Source: Hyphomonas sp. (lineage in GTDB: Bacteria > Pseudomonadota > Alphaproteobacteria > Caulobacterales > Hyphomonadaceae). From it: a stretch of 64,000 bases of DNA. Where the stretch lies: NCBI RefSeq assembly GCF_013823385.1, contig NZ_PNMA01000004.1:122661-186660 (forward strand), written 5' to 3'. A program made the translations under genes and the position numbers. Below, piece after piece: positions 16,792 through 25,542 of this stretch (positions within the stretch are counted from its first letter, which is position 1; the number at the start of each line of letters is the position of its first letter). Below the pieces are notes generated by a model. That model was not told the DNA's origin. It saw nothing but the letters and a program-made list of their open reading frames with translations, and ran no database searches.

Positions 16792-17187
16792 ATGTCGCCC
16801 CAGATCGCCGCCCGCCTCTATGCCCATGTGCTGCCAGTCTTCTGGCCGTATCTCTGGCTGCAGCTGCGCTGGATCTTCAAACGTCAGGACAAGGAACTCA
16901 GAACGCTCCTGATCTCGGTCAGCAAATGGGGCCACGTCCACATTGTCCATGTCGGCGACTACTGGCGCGCTTACAAGAAACCTGCCGCCGTCAAACCGAG
17001 CTGGGATGATCCCGTCTGGGAAAGTCACATCTCTCCAAACCTCGCTAGCATTTTCTCGGAAGACTCCAAAAATCCCCCAACGGACGAAATCTCTCTATCA
17101 GGCGCTGTCCTCCTCCCCCGCCTGCGGGGGAGGTGCCCCGCAGGGGCGGAGGGGGGAGCCCCAGGCGCAACGCCCGACACTTCCTAG
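16792..17187 (+). CDS. Small protein of unknown function with repeat-derived tail
   Basis: I do not recognise this 131-residue product. The first 86 residues look like a real protein, with aromatic-rich VLPVFWPYLWLQLRWIF, a basic RQDKELR segment and a YWRAYKKP motif; no signal peptide is evident. From about residue 87 the frame runs into a degenerate inverted copy of the TTGGAG repeat and then a palindromic GC-rich repeat, giving a low-complexity tail (LPRLRGRCPAGAEGG). The original C-terminus was therefore probably replaced by repeat insertion. It is flanked on both sides by MITE-like elements. The start is an ATG after CTCCTTCCC, with no good ribosome site. Confidence 0.5.
   Translation: MSPQIAARLYAHVLPVFWPYLWLQLRWIFKRQDKELRTLLISVSKWGHVHIVHVGDYWRAYKKPAAVKPSWDDPVWESHISPNLASIFSEDSKNPPTDEISLSGAVLLPRLRGRCPAGAEGGAPGATPDTS
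17051..17083. repeat. Degenerate inverted copy of the TTGGAG array
   Basis: On the reverse strand this stretch begins CCGTTGGGGG, continues ATTTTTGGAGTC and ends TTCCGAGAAAA. It aligns with 16499-16530 at roughly three quarters of positions, in opposite orientation. The two copies bracket MITE copy 1 and the intact part of the small gene. Confidence 0.55.
17110..17159. repeat. GC-rich palindromic REP-like unit
   Basis: Two nested palindromes: CTCCCCC with GGGGGAG around GCCTGC, and GCCCC with GGGGC around GCA. Outer arms CTCCTCCCCC and GGGGGGAG also pair. It lies inside the 3' end of the small unknown gene and encodes its low-complexity tail. Confidence 0.55.
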
Positions 17188-17189
17188 CC

Positions 17190-17345
17190 GAGAGCAGCCC
17201 CACCCCAACCCTCCCCACATCTGTGGGGAGGGGGCAAGTCGCGCCCTGGGGAAAAGTCGCTCTCCGCTGAAACTCAACGCCCGCCCCACCACGCAACACG
17301 TCCCCTCCCCATGAAAATGGGGAGGGCTAGGGTGGGGCCGCTCTC
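17190..17345. repeat. MITE/BIME-like composite element, copy 2
   Basis: Same plan as copy 1: inverted ends GAGAGCAGCCCCACC and its near-perfect complement GGTGGGGCCGCTCTC, each followed inward by a hairpin of CCCTCCCC and GGGGAGGG. The inner border CGCAACACGTCCCC matches CGCAACAGGTCCCC of copy 1, which shows both are copies of one element rather than chance GC-rich hairpins. Confidence 0.65.
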
Positions 17346-17400
17346 AGTAAAAAACGCTACACCGGCCGCGCCCCCGCGCGTTCCGGCCAAACCCGCTGGC

Positions 17401-18894
17401 TTATTCCCCGGCGTCCATCGCCAAGATGATCTGGGCATAGCCCGTGGCCAGCCGGCCCATATTCTCCACCGCCAGGCGTTCATTCGTGCCGTGAAAACCG
17501 GTGAGGTCATCGGGAGACATGATCGCCGGGGCAAAGCGATAGACATTCGGGGTAATGGCGCTGGCATAGCGTGCATCGGTGGCCCCCAGCACCAGCCCCG
17601 GCGCGGCCGGCGCGCCGCCCGATATTGCCTCCGCCACGCTGGCGAGAACCGCATAGGCAAGATTATTCGTCGGCGAAACCGGTGAGGCGCCTTCCCCCCG
17701 GATGCCCTGCTGGCCAACCTTGATCTCGATGCCCTCGATCCCGGCAGTTACCGTGCGGACATGTTCGAGAATGTCCTCTTCGGTATTATTGGGATGTATA
17801 CGGAAGTTCACCATCGCGCTGGCGCGCTGGGCCAGCACATTCTCCTTGGCAGAGCCCGCCAGCATCGTCGGCGCCGTGGTCGTGCGGATCATCGCATTGC
17901 CCGCCGGAATGCCGCTCATCTGCTGGTCGATCATGCCTTCAAACAGCCAGAGATTGGCAAAGGCCATCTTCTGCATAAAGGGCATGTCATTGGCCGCCGA
18001 GCGGAAAAGATCAGACACCGGAGGTTTGCTGAAATCCGCCTTCATCTGGTTGTCGTCCAGCGCGACGACCGCGCGGGCAAGCCGCACAGCCGCCGAATCG
18101 CGCGGCGGCGTCGACGAATGCCCGCCCTCGCCGGTGGCGATGATTTCCAGCGTCAGATAGCCCTTCTCCGCAATCCCGATAAAGCCCATCGGCTTGCCCG
18201 TCAGGGGGGAGGGGTCCACGATCATGAAGCCCTCATCCAGCGCCATTTCCGGCTCGATGCCGCGCGCCTTGAGCAGGGCAATGCCCGCCTCTGCGCCCGA
18301 TCCGGACACTTCCTCGTCATGGCCGAACATGAAATAAACCGTGCGGCGCGGCTGGAATCCGGACCCGGCAAGCGCCTCGGCCGCCTCCATCAGCGCGACC
18401 AGCGAGCCTTTGTCGTCAATCGTTCCGCGCCCATAGATATAGCCGTCGATGATCTCGCCCTCGAAAGGCGCGCCCGTCCAGTCGCCCTCCGTGCCGATAT
18501 TTACCGGCACCACATCCTGGTGCGCCATGAGGAGAATGGGCTTCAGCGCGGGGTCGGAACCTTCCCAGGTGTAGAGCAGGGTCAGCGTGCCCGGCACCAG
18601 TTCCTTTTGCATTGCAGCATGGGCGGCCGGATAGGTTTCCTCCAGCCATTGATGCAGCTGGATCCACGGTTCCTCCTGACCCGGACGAGGATCGCCGGGG
18701 GCCACCGTGATGGTGCGGAAGCGGATGGCGGCGGCAAGATTTTGTGCGCCGCGGTCAGACGAGATGGCCGGCGCTTGCGGAAGCTCCACCCGCCCGCCGA
18801 CCGGATCGGCGCCATAGCTTGCCGTGCGGAACAGGACGACCGCGGCAAGGATGCCGATGATGGCCCCGAGGCCAATCAGTATGTTGCGGATCAT
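17401..18894 (-). CDS. M20 family metallopeptidase (PM20D1-like)
   Basis: The 497-residue protein has an N-terminal membrane anchor or signal (ILIGLGAIIGILAAVVLF) and a dizinc M20 catalytic domain: LLMAHQDVVPV with the first His and Asp ligands, YGRGTIDDKG with the bridging Asp, and GHDEEVSG with the catalytic Glu. Its length and YTWEGSDPALKP segment resemble the PM20D1/carboxypeptidase S group, which hydrolyse or form N-acyl amino acids or dipeptides. It probably acts in the periplasm or at the membrane face. Its 3' end borders MITE copy 2. It is divergent from an MFS transporter gene, 121 bp apart, possibly importing the products. Confidence 0.87.
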   Translation of the reverse strand: MIRNILIGLGAIIGILAAVVLFRTASYGADPVGGRVELPQAPAISSDRGAQNLAAAIRFRTITVAPGDPRPGQEEPWIQLHQWLEETYPAAHAAMQKELVPGTLTLLYTWEGSDPALKPILLMAHQDVVPVNIGTEGDWTGAPFEGEIIDGYIYGRGTIDDKGSLVALMEAAEALAGSGFQPRRTVYFMFGHDEEVSGSGAEAGIALLKARGIEPEMALDEGFMIVDPSPLTGKPMGFIGIAEKGYLTLEIIATGEGGHSSTPPRDSAAVRLARAVVALDDNQMKADFSKPPVSDLFRSAANDMPFMQKMAFANLWLFEGMIDQQMSGIPAGNAMIRTTTAPTMLAGSAKENVLAQRASAMVNFRIHPNNTEEDILEHVRTVTAGIEGIEIKVGQQGIRGEGASPVSPTNNLAYAVLASVAEAISGGAPAAPGLVLGATDARYASAITPNVYRFAPAIMSPDDLTGFHGTNERLAVENMGRLATGYAQIILAMDAGE

Positions 18895-19015
18895 GGCGCC
18901 GCGTCCTCCCTCTGCTTTTGGCGCTGCAGTTTGCGTGGCATCGGCGCCACGTCAAGCAACCGGAGACTTAAAAAATGACTTGGCCGTCACCTTCGCCCAA
19001 GGCACTGTGCGCGCC

Positions 19016-20422
19016 ATGTCCCAATCACCTTCCAAGCGTTTGTCGTTTCCGCGCGTACTGGCGTTCGCCTCCCTCAGTATACCCATCGCCGGCGTCGGGC
19101 TGCCGCTGGGCGTTTACCTTGCGCCGCTCTATGCCAATGAAGCGCCCAACGGCGTCGGCCTCGGCCTGGAGCTGACAGGGCTCCTCTTCATGCTCCTGCG
19201 GTTCTGGGACATCGTGACCGATCCGGTCATGGGCTATATGGTCGACCGCTACCGCACGCCGCTTGGCCGGGTGCGCCACTGGATCATCCTGTGCGTGCCG
19301 ATCCTCGGCATCTCCACCTTCTTCGTCTACATGCCGCCGGTCGGGGCGGGGCCTGGCTATTTCATCGGATGGATGCTGGTCTTCTATGTCGGCTTCACGC
19401 TGCTGCAGACTTCCCGCTCCTCCTGGGTGCCGGCGATTGCCAGTGACTATGACGACCGCTCGCGTCTCTTCCTCTGGCCGGAAATCATCTCGGTCTTCTC
19501 GATGCTGGTGCTGCTCGCCGTGCCGCTGATCCTCTCCACGCTCGGCGTGGAGGCAGACAGGTTCGGCCAGGTGGCCGTGATGGGCTGGATGATGATCCTC
19601 ACCCTGCCGATTGCCGCTGCGCTCTCCTGCTTCTTCGTGCCCGACCCGCGCCTGCGGGGCGAGTCAAAGTCAGTCGAGAAGTTCGAAATCCGCCCACTGA
19701 TCGAAGCCCTGCGCGGCCCGATGTTCAGCCGCCTTGTAACCATGGAGCTGCTTGTCTCCACAGCCATCTCGGTGACGGCGGCAAACTTCCTCTTCGTGGC
19801 CGAATATGCCTTCGGCGCTGAAGACTGGCAGACCAGCCTGACGCTGATGCTGTTCTTCGTGATGGCGATCCTGGCTTTGCCCTTCTGGCTCTGGCTGGCG
19901 AAGAAGACCGAGAAGCGCAACGCCTTCTTCATCGCCACCACCTTCTCCGGCATTGCCTTCATCGCCTTCATTCCGCTGGCGCCTTTCGGCAACTTCACCA
20001 CCTTCCTGATTGCCTCGCTGATTGCGGGCATTCCCTTCAGCGCGCCGATCTTCCTGTCGCGCGCCATGACGGCGGATGTGGTCGAATGGCAGGCCGCCCA
20101 GACCGGCGAAAACCGGGCGGGCAATTTCTACGCCCTGCTGACCAGCTTCAACAAGGTTGGCTCCAGCCTCGCCTTCGGCGTGGGGTATTTCCTCGTTGGC
20201 CGGATTGCCGGTTTCCGTCCGGGGCAGGAGAATTCGGATGGGGCGACCTTCGGGCTGGTCCTGGTGTTCGGCTTCCTGCCGGGGCTTCTCTATCTGCTGG
20301 CTGGCCAGCTGGCGCGCAAATATCCGCTCACCCGCGCGGTGCAGGAAGAAACCGCCCGCAAGCTGGAAGGCCGGGTGGAAGTTGCCTCTGCCCAAGCCCC
20401 TGAAGGCGCCGCCGGCAGCTGA
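19016..20422 (+). CDS. MFS transporter, GPH (MelB-like) sugar:cation symporter group
   Basis: A 468-residue membrane protein with about twelve hydrophobic segments. RFWDIVTDPVMGYMVDRYRTPLGR is the WDxxxDPxxG signature plus the loop typical of the glycoside-pentoside-hexuronide cation symporters. The WVPAIASDYDDRSRLFLW segment is the matching conserved loop. Substrate is unknown; alphaproteobacterial members often move oligosaccharides, peptides or cell-wall sugars. The start ATG (MSQSPSKRLSF) was chosen over a longer frame that overlaps the divergent peptidase gene. The 3' end is 2 bp from the convergent DUF924 gene. Confidence 0.86.
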   Translation: MSQSPSKRLSFPRVLAFASLSIPIAGVGLPLGVYLAPLYANEAPNGVGLGLELTGLLFMLLRFWDIVTDPVMGYMVDRYRTPLGRVRHWIILCVPILGISTFFVYMPPVGAGPGYFIGWMLVFYVGFTLLQTSRSSWVPAIASDYDDRSRLFLWPEIISVFSMLVLLAVPLILSTLGVEADRFGQVAVMGWMMILTLPIAAALSCFFVPDPRLRGESKSVEKFEIRPLIEALRGPMFSRLVTMELLVSTAISVTAANFLFVAEYAFGAEDWQTSLTLMLFFVMAILALPFWLWLAKKTEKRNAFFIATTFSGIAFIAFIPLAPFGNFTTFLIASLIAGIPFSAPIFLSRAMTADVVEWQAAQTGENRAGNFYALLTSFNKVGSSLAFGVGYFLVGRIAGFRPGQENSDGATFGLVLVFGFLPGLLYLLAGQLARKYPLTRAVQEETARKLEGRVEVASAQAPEGAAGS

Positions 20423-20424
20423 GG

Positions 20425-21036
20425 TCAGAAGCCGCCGCCCTCGGCCAGCCATTCCTTTTCCGCGTCCGTGCTTTCGCGGCCAACAGCCTCATTGCGATGC
20501 GGGAAGCGGCCAAATTCCGCGATCACGTCGAGATGCTGATGCGCATAGTCGAGCGTGTTCTTCGCAAAGTCACGGAACGGGTCGCGCGCCTCGTCTGCCA
20601 GGCGGGTGAAGAGGGCTACCGATTGCTGCTGATCGGCCAGCGCTTCGGAATGTTCCAGCGGCAGATAGAAGAACACCCGCTCGGTTTCGGAAAGCGCGCG
20701 GTCCTCGCCGGCGGCCAGGCCTTCCTTGCACAGATGAAGGGCCAGCATGTCCTGCGCAAAGGCGCGCGGGCTGCCCCGGAAGATGTTGCGGCTCATCTGG
20801 TCCAGAACGATGATGGCGCAGAGGCGGTCCCGGCCGCTGCGCGCTGCCCAGCCATGGGCGAGCGGCCCGGCCGACAGCGTTTCCAGCAGCGGCTGGAACT
20901 GCGCGGTCAGCAGCCGGTCAAAAGCTTCTCCGCCATTGAACCAGAGCGGCGCGTGGGTCTTGAGCACTTCGGGCGAGGCGGCCGATCCGCCAAACCAGAA
21001 GCCATGCACCGTCGCGGGAGAGGGAAGGGCAATCAT
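20425..21036 (-). CDS. DUF924 family protein
   Basis: A 203-residue cytoplasmic protein of the DUF924 family, an alpha-helical TPR-like fold. Diagnostic stretches are HGFWFGG at the start, [18 protein letters not shown] [18 protein letters not shown] in the middle, and [10 protein letters not shown] and EFGRFPHRN later. The function is unknown. The start overlaps the stop of ubiG as ATGA, so it is translated together with the quinone methyltransferase; that pairing recurs in alphaproteobacteria as far as I know. Confidence 0.83.
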   Translation of the reverse strand: MIALPSPATVHGFWFGGSAASPEVLKTHAPLWFNGGEAFDRLLTAQFQPLLETLSAGPLAHGWAARSGRDRLCAIIVLDQMSRNIFRGSPRAFAQDMLALHLCKEGLAAGEDRALSETERVFFYLPLEHSEALADQQQSVALFTRLADEARDPFRDFAKNTLDYAHQHLDVIAEFGRFPHRNEAVGRESTDAEKEWLAEGGGF

Positions 21037-21809
21037 GCGGCAGGCCTCCGGGCAACGACCATATAGTTGACGCTGGTATCGCCGGAGAGTTTCCACTCTC
21101 CGCTCAGCGGCTGAAAGCTCACCCCGATGGCGGGCTCTGTTTCCATGCCGGCGCTTTCCAGCGGGCCGGCCACGTCTTCGGGCGCCAGGAATTTCGACCA
21201 GTCATGCGTACCCGGCGGCAGCCAGCGCAGGATGTATTCGGCCCCGATCACGGCGGTGGCGAGCGCCTTGGCGGTCTTGTTGAGCGTTGCCACGATCATC
21301 AGCCCGCCGGGCCGCACCAGCCGCGCGGTATCCTTCAGGAACTGCGCCGGGTCCGCCACATGCTCGACCACTTCCATGTTCAGCACGATATCGAACGCCG
21401 CTTCGCCGCTCGCCAGCAGGCCTTCAGCGGTTCCGGCGCGGTAGTCGATCTTGAGCCCCTGTTCGGCGGCATGGGTCAGCGCCGTCTTGATGTTGGCTTC
21501 CGACGCATCGACCCCGGTGACTTTGGCGCCCAGCCGCGTCATCGGTTCGGAGACGAGGCCCCCGCCACAGCCGATGTCGAGCAGGCGCAGGCCATCCAGC
21601 GGGCGCAGCTGGCCTTTCGGGCGGCCGAAATGCCGCTCGGCCGTCTCGCGGATGAATTTCAGCCGGGTCGGGTTGAACCGGTGAAGAGGCCTGAACTTGC
21701 CGTTGGGGTTCCACCAGTCGGCCGCCATGGCGGAAAACTTCGCCACTTCCGCAGGGTCTATGCTGGGGGTCACCGGCGGGGTGTCAGACGCGTCAATTGT
21801 TCTCGCCAT
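21033..21809 (-). CDS. ubiG: Ubiquinone O-methyltransferase UbiG
   Basis: The 258-residue class I methyltransferase carries the SAM-binding motif [17 protein letters not shown] and the UbiG-specific opening [19 protein letters not shown] plus [10 protein letters not shown] and [11 protein letters not shown]. It performs both O-methylations in ubiquinone synthesis, using SAM, at the inner membrane surface. The upstream neighbour is lysC in divergent orientation, a common alphaproteobacterial arrangement. A DUF924 gene is coupled to its 3' end. The ATG start matches the usual family length. Confidence 0.95.
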   Translation of the reverse strand: MARTIDASDTPPVTPSIDPAEVAKFSAMAADWWNPNGKFRPLHRFNPTRLKFIRETAERHFGRPKGQLRPLDGLRLLDIGCGGGLVSEPMTRLGAKVTGVDASEANIKTALTHAAEQGLKIDYRAGTAEGLLASGEAAFDIVLNMEVVEHVADPAQFLKDTARLVRPGGLMIVATLNKTAKALATAVIGAEYILRWLPPGTHDWSKFLAPEDVAGPLESAGMETEPAIGVSFQPLSGEWKLSGDTSVNYMVVARRPAA

Positions 21810-21903
21810 TGTTTAGCAATCCTGTTTGATCCCGGCCGAACTTTCTTCTAGAGGGGCCGATAAATGAGCGGGCCTCAAGGGGCCAGAAGGTATTTGGGGC
21901 GAA

Positions 21904-23151
21904 ATGGCGCGGACAGTACTCAAATTCGGCGGCACCTCGGTCGGCGATCTCGACCGTATTGCCAATGTGGCGGAGATCGTAGCCGCCCGGGCGGCGAAAG
22001 GCGAGAAGATGGCTGTCATCGTCTCGGCCATGTCGGGCGAGACCAACAAGCTCGTCGCCCTGGCAGACGGCGCTGCCGGCAAGGAACTGCCGCGTCATCT
22101 TTACGACGATGAGTATGACGTGGTCGTCGCCTCCGGCGAGCAGGTCACCGCTGGCCTCCTCGCGCTGGCACTGCGCCGCCGGGGGCTGAAAGCCCGCTCC
22201 TGGCTCGGCTGGCAGCTGCGCCTCAAGACCGATAACAGCCATGGCCGCGCCCGGATCATGGGCTTTGACGACAGCTCGCTGCCCGATTCCATCGACAGCG
22301 GCGAGATTGCCGTGGTCGCCGGCTTCCAGGGCGTGACTGACGAATTCCGCGTCACCACGCTTGGCCGGGGCGGGTCTGACACCAGCGCCGTGGCCGTCGC
22401 CGCCGCCCTCGGCGCGCAGGTCTGTGACATCTATACCGATGTGGACGGGGTCTACACCACCGATCCCCGCATCGTTCCGAAGGCCCAGCGCATCGACAAG
22501 ATTTCCTATGAGGAAATGCTCGAAATGGCTTCGCTTGGCGCCAAAGTGCTTCAGACGCGCTCGGTTGAGCTCGCCATGAACCATGGCGTGCCGGTGCGCG
22601 TGCTGTCCAGTTTTGTGAAACCCGGCGAGGAGAGCCCCGGCACCCTCGTCTGCTCAGAGGAAGAGATCGTGGAAAAACAGGTCGTCAGCGGCGTTGCCTA
22701 TTCCCGGGACGAGGCCAAGGTCACCCTTTACGGCGTGCCCGACAAGCCGGGCTCCTCGGCCAAGATCTTCTCTGCGCTCGCCCGCGCCGGTGTGAACGTG
22801 GACATGATCGTCCAGGCGTCTTCCCGCGAAGCCTCCAAGGCAAACCTCGTCTTCACCTGCACCGACCGCGACAGCCCGTTTGCGCGCGAGACGCTGGAGA
22901 AGCTCCAGGCCGAAGTCGGCTATGAGCGGATCGAGGTTGCCCGCGACGTGTCGAAAATCTCGATCATCGGCGTTGGCATGAAGAGCCATACCGGGGTTGC
23001 CGAAAAGATGTTCACTGCCCTGTCGGAGAAAGGCATCAACATTGATGTCATCGCGACCTCCGAAATCAAGATTTCCGTTCTGATCGCGGCGCCCTATACA
23101 GAGCTGGCGGTCCGGGCACTTCATACAGCATTCGGGCTGGACGCAGACTGA
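21904..23151 (+). CDS. lysC: Aspartokinase LysC
   Basis: The 415-residue enzyme phosphorylates aspartate, the first step to lysine, threonine, methionine and diaminopimelate for peptidoglycan. The kinase domain opens with LKFGGTSVGD and has GRGGSDTSAVAVAAAL and the TDVDGVYTTDPR loop. Two ACT domains follow (VTLYGVPDKPGSSAKIFSAL and ISIIGVGMKSHTGVAEKMF), so feedback inhibition by lysine and/or threonine is expected. A ribosome site GGGGCGAA precedes the ATG. ptsP follows after 24 bp in the same direction, the usual alphaproteobacterial pair. Confidence 0.96.
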   Translation: MARTVLKFGGTSVGDLDRIANVAEIVAARAAKGEKMAVIVSAMSGETNKLVALADGAAGKELPRHLYDDEYDVVVASGEQVTAGLLALALRRRGLKARSWLGWQLRLKTDNSHGRARIMGFDDSSLPDSIDSGEIAVVAGFQGVTDEFRVTTLGRGGSDTSAVAVAAALGAQVCDIYTDVDGVYTTDPRIVPKAQRIDKISYEEMLEMASLGAKVLQTRSVELAMNHGVPVRVLSSFVKPGEESPGTLVCSEEEIVEKQVVSGVAYSRDEAKVTLYGVPDKPGSSAKIFSALARAGVNVDMIVQASSREASKANLVFTCTDRDSPFARETLEKLQAEVGYERIEVARDVSKISIIGVGMKSHTGVAEKMFTALSEKGINIDVIATSEIKISVLIAAPYTELAVRALHTAFGLDAD

Positions 23152-23175
23152 CGGGTCACCGTAGACCGGGGGAAC

Positions 23176-25443
23176 ATGCCGTATAACCTGCCGGCCACCC
23201 GAGTTCTGATGAACAGCCTTCGCCAGGTTATGGCGGAGGATGGCGAGACCCGTTCGCGCCTCGATCAGGTTGTGCATCTGATTGCGTCCACCATGGTCGC
23301 CGATGTGTGCTCGATCTACCACCGGGAGGCCGATGGCACCCTGCTGCTGATCGCCACCGAAGGTCTGAAGCCCGAAGCCGTCAACAAGACGCGCATGGGC
23401 TCGACCGAGGGCCTTGTCGGCTATGTTGCCCGCACGGCCGAGCCGATCGCCATCGAAGACGCGCCGCGCCATCCGGCCTTCTCCTACCGCCCGGAAACGG
23501 GGGAAGACCCTTTCCACGCCTTCCTAGGCGTGCCGATCCTGCGCACCGGCGGGGTGATCGGCGTGCTTGTCGTCCAGAACCGCACCGAGCGGTCCTACCG
23601 GGATGAGGAGGTCGAAACCCTCCAGACCATCGCCATGGTGCTGGCCGAGATTGTCCACAGGATCAGTGAAGACCAGCTCAGCGCCCAGCCAGACCGCCGG
23701 GCGCGCGGGCAGAATGGCGGCAATCTGCGCGGGCGCATCTTCTGCGAAGGCCTCGGCTATGGCCGCGCCGTGCTGCACGATCCGGTCGTGCCGGCCGCCC
23801 GTTTCTTTGCGGCGGATCAGAAGGAGGAAGCCCTCCGGCTGGAGCAGGGCCTCAAGGATCTGCGCGCCAGCATTGACCGGATGATGTTGATCGACGGCGC
23901 CGCGCTGGGCGAAGATCCGCGCGATGTGATGGAGGCCTACCGCCTCCTGGCGCATGACACTTCCTGGGCTGAAAAGCTGCAGGAGGGCGTCCGTTCGGGC
24001 CTTTCGGCAGAAGCTTCGGTTGACCGGGCCCGCCGCGAACACCGCGCGAAGATGCAAGCCGCACGTGATCCCTATCTGCGCGAGCGGCTGCACGACCTGG
24101 AAGACCTCGACAACCGCCTGCTGCGTATCCTCGGCGGGGATGAGAACAAGCCCCAGATCACAAGCGAGAGCAGCGTGCTCGTGGCCCGGCGCCTCGGCCC
24201 GGCAGAGCTGCTGGAATATGCCAAGCTCGGCCTCAAGGGCATCCTGATGGAAGAGGCCGCCGCCTCATCCCATGCCGCCATCGTGGCCCGCGCGCTCTCC
24301 ATTCCCGCCATCGGCGGCATTGAGGGTCTCACCACGCTGATCGAGCAGGGCGATTATGTGATCGTCGATGCCGAGCAGGGGCAGGCCCATATCCGCCCGG
24401 ATGATGCGGTCTATGACGCCTACAAGTCCCGCGTGGCGCTGCGTTCGGAGCGTCAGGCCATCTATGCCAGCCTGCGCGGCCTGCCAGCGGAGACGAAAGA
24501 CGGCAAGACCGTCTCGCTGATGCTGAACGCCGGTCTCGATCTTGATCTCGACATGATGGATCAGGCCGGGGCCGACGGGGTGGGCCTCTTCCGCACCGAG
24601 TTCCAGTTCCTTGTCTCCGAAACCCTGCCGCGCCTGGAAGACCAGATTGCGCTCTACCGCCGCGTGCTGGACCGGGCCGGCGGACGGCCCGTCATCTTCC
24701 GCACGCTGGACCTTGGCGGCGACAAGGTGCTGCCGATCCTCAACCAGCTGCGCGAGGAAAACCCGGCGCTCGGCTGGCGGTCGATCCGCTTTGCCCTCGA
24801 TCACAAGGGGCTTTTCCGCCGCCAGCTGCGCGCGCTTGTCCGCGCAGCGGGGGAGGGGGCGCTGACGGTCATGTTCCCGATGGTCACCACGCCGGAGGAG
24901 TTCCGCGAGGCGCGCGCCCTGCTGGAGGAAGAGGTGGTCTGGACGCTGAAGCGGACCGGCCGGAAGCCCTCGAAGCTGGAAATCGGGGTGATGCTGGAAA
25001 CCCCCGCCCTGGCGTTTGCCCTGCCGGATCTGGCCGGCGAGGTCGATTTCCTGTCGGTGGGCACCAACGATCTCCTGCAGTTCTTCTTCGCGGCTGACCG
25101 GATGACGCCGTCTGTGTCAGACCGGTACGCCCTGATCAGCCCGTCGGCGCTGCGCTTCCTGCGGATGGTGGCGGAGACCTGCCAGACGGCCGGTATCCGG
25201 CTGTCGGTGTGCGGTGAGGCGACCGCCACCCCGCTCGCGGCCTTCTGCTTTGCCGCCTTCGGCTATACCAGCCTGTCGATGTCGGCCTCCTCCATCGGCC
25301 CGGTCAAACAGGCCCTCCGCTCCATTGATCTGGCAGGGTTCCGGCGCGGCCTGGATCAGGCGCTGAATGAACCGAACGGAGCGTTCCGTAACCAAGTGTT
25401 AAGGATAGCACTGGAGCATGGGGCAGATATACCGGACGCCTGA
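23176..25443 (+). CDS. ptsP: Nitrogen PTS enzyme I (PtsP)
   Basis: A 755-residue phosphotransferase with an N-terminal GAF domain (about residues 20-165: GLVGYVARTAEPIAIEDAPRH), then the enzyme I fold. The phosphorylated His366 is in ASSHAAIVARAL, and the PEP-binding barrel carries ADGVGLFRTEFQF, LDLGGDKVLP and catalytic Cys679 in VCGEATA. It takes phosphate from PEP and passes it to NPr in the regulatory nitrogen PTS; GAF domains of PtsP sense glutamine in related bacteria. No NPr or EIIANtr gene is in this window. It shares an operon with lysC. Confidence 0.95.
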   Translation: MPYNLPATRVLMNSLRQVMAEDGETRSRLDQVVHLIASTMVADVCSIYHREADGTLLLIATEGLKPEAVNKTRMGSTEGLVGYVARTAEPIAIEDAPRHPAFSYRPETGEDPFHAFLGVPILRTGGVIGVLVVQNRTERSYRDEEVETLQTIAMVLAEIVHRISEDQLSAQPDRRARGQNGGNLRGRIFCEGLGYGRAVLHDPVVPAARFFAADQKEEALRLEQGLKDLRASIDRMMLIDGAALGEDPRDVMEAYRLLAHDTSWAEKLQEGVRSGLSAEASVDRARREHRAKMQAARDPYLRERLHDLEDLDNRLLRILGGDENKPQITSESSVLVARRLGPAELLEYAKLGLKGILMEEAAASSHAAIVARALSIPAIGGIEGLTTLIEQGDYVIVDAEQGQAHIRPDDAVYDAYKSRVALRSERQAIYASLRGLPAETKDGKTVSLMLNAGLDLDLDMMDQAGADGVGLFRTEFQFLVSETLPRLEDQIALYRRVLDRAGGRPVIFRTLDLGGDKVLPILNQLREENPALGWRSIRFALDHKGLFRRQLRALVRAAGEGALTVMFPMVTTPEEFREARALLEEEVVWTLKRTGRKPSKLEIGVMLETPALAFALPDLAGEVDFLSVGTNDLLQFFFAADRMTPSVSDRYALISPSALRFLRMVAETCQTAGIRLSVCGEATATPLAAFCFAAFGYTSLSMSASSIGPVKQALRSIDLAGFRRGLDQALNEPNGAFRNQVLRIALEHGADIPDA

Positions 25444-25542
25444 AGCCGGTTATGACGGGATGATGGCGGATTTTTCTTGGCCTGGACCGTTTTTTGCCAA
25501 ATTTGACACCCATATGGCAGCGGTCGAAGAGACTGGTAGAAT

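Noticed and set aside
17110..17159. GC-rich palindrome as a terminator of the small gene
   Set aside because: It lies inside the reading frame and is not followed by a T run.
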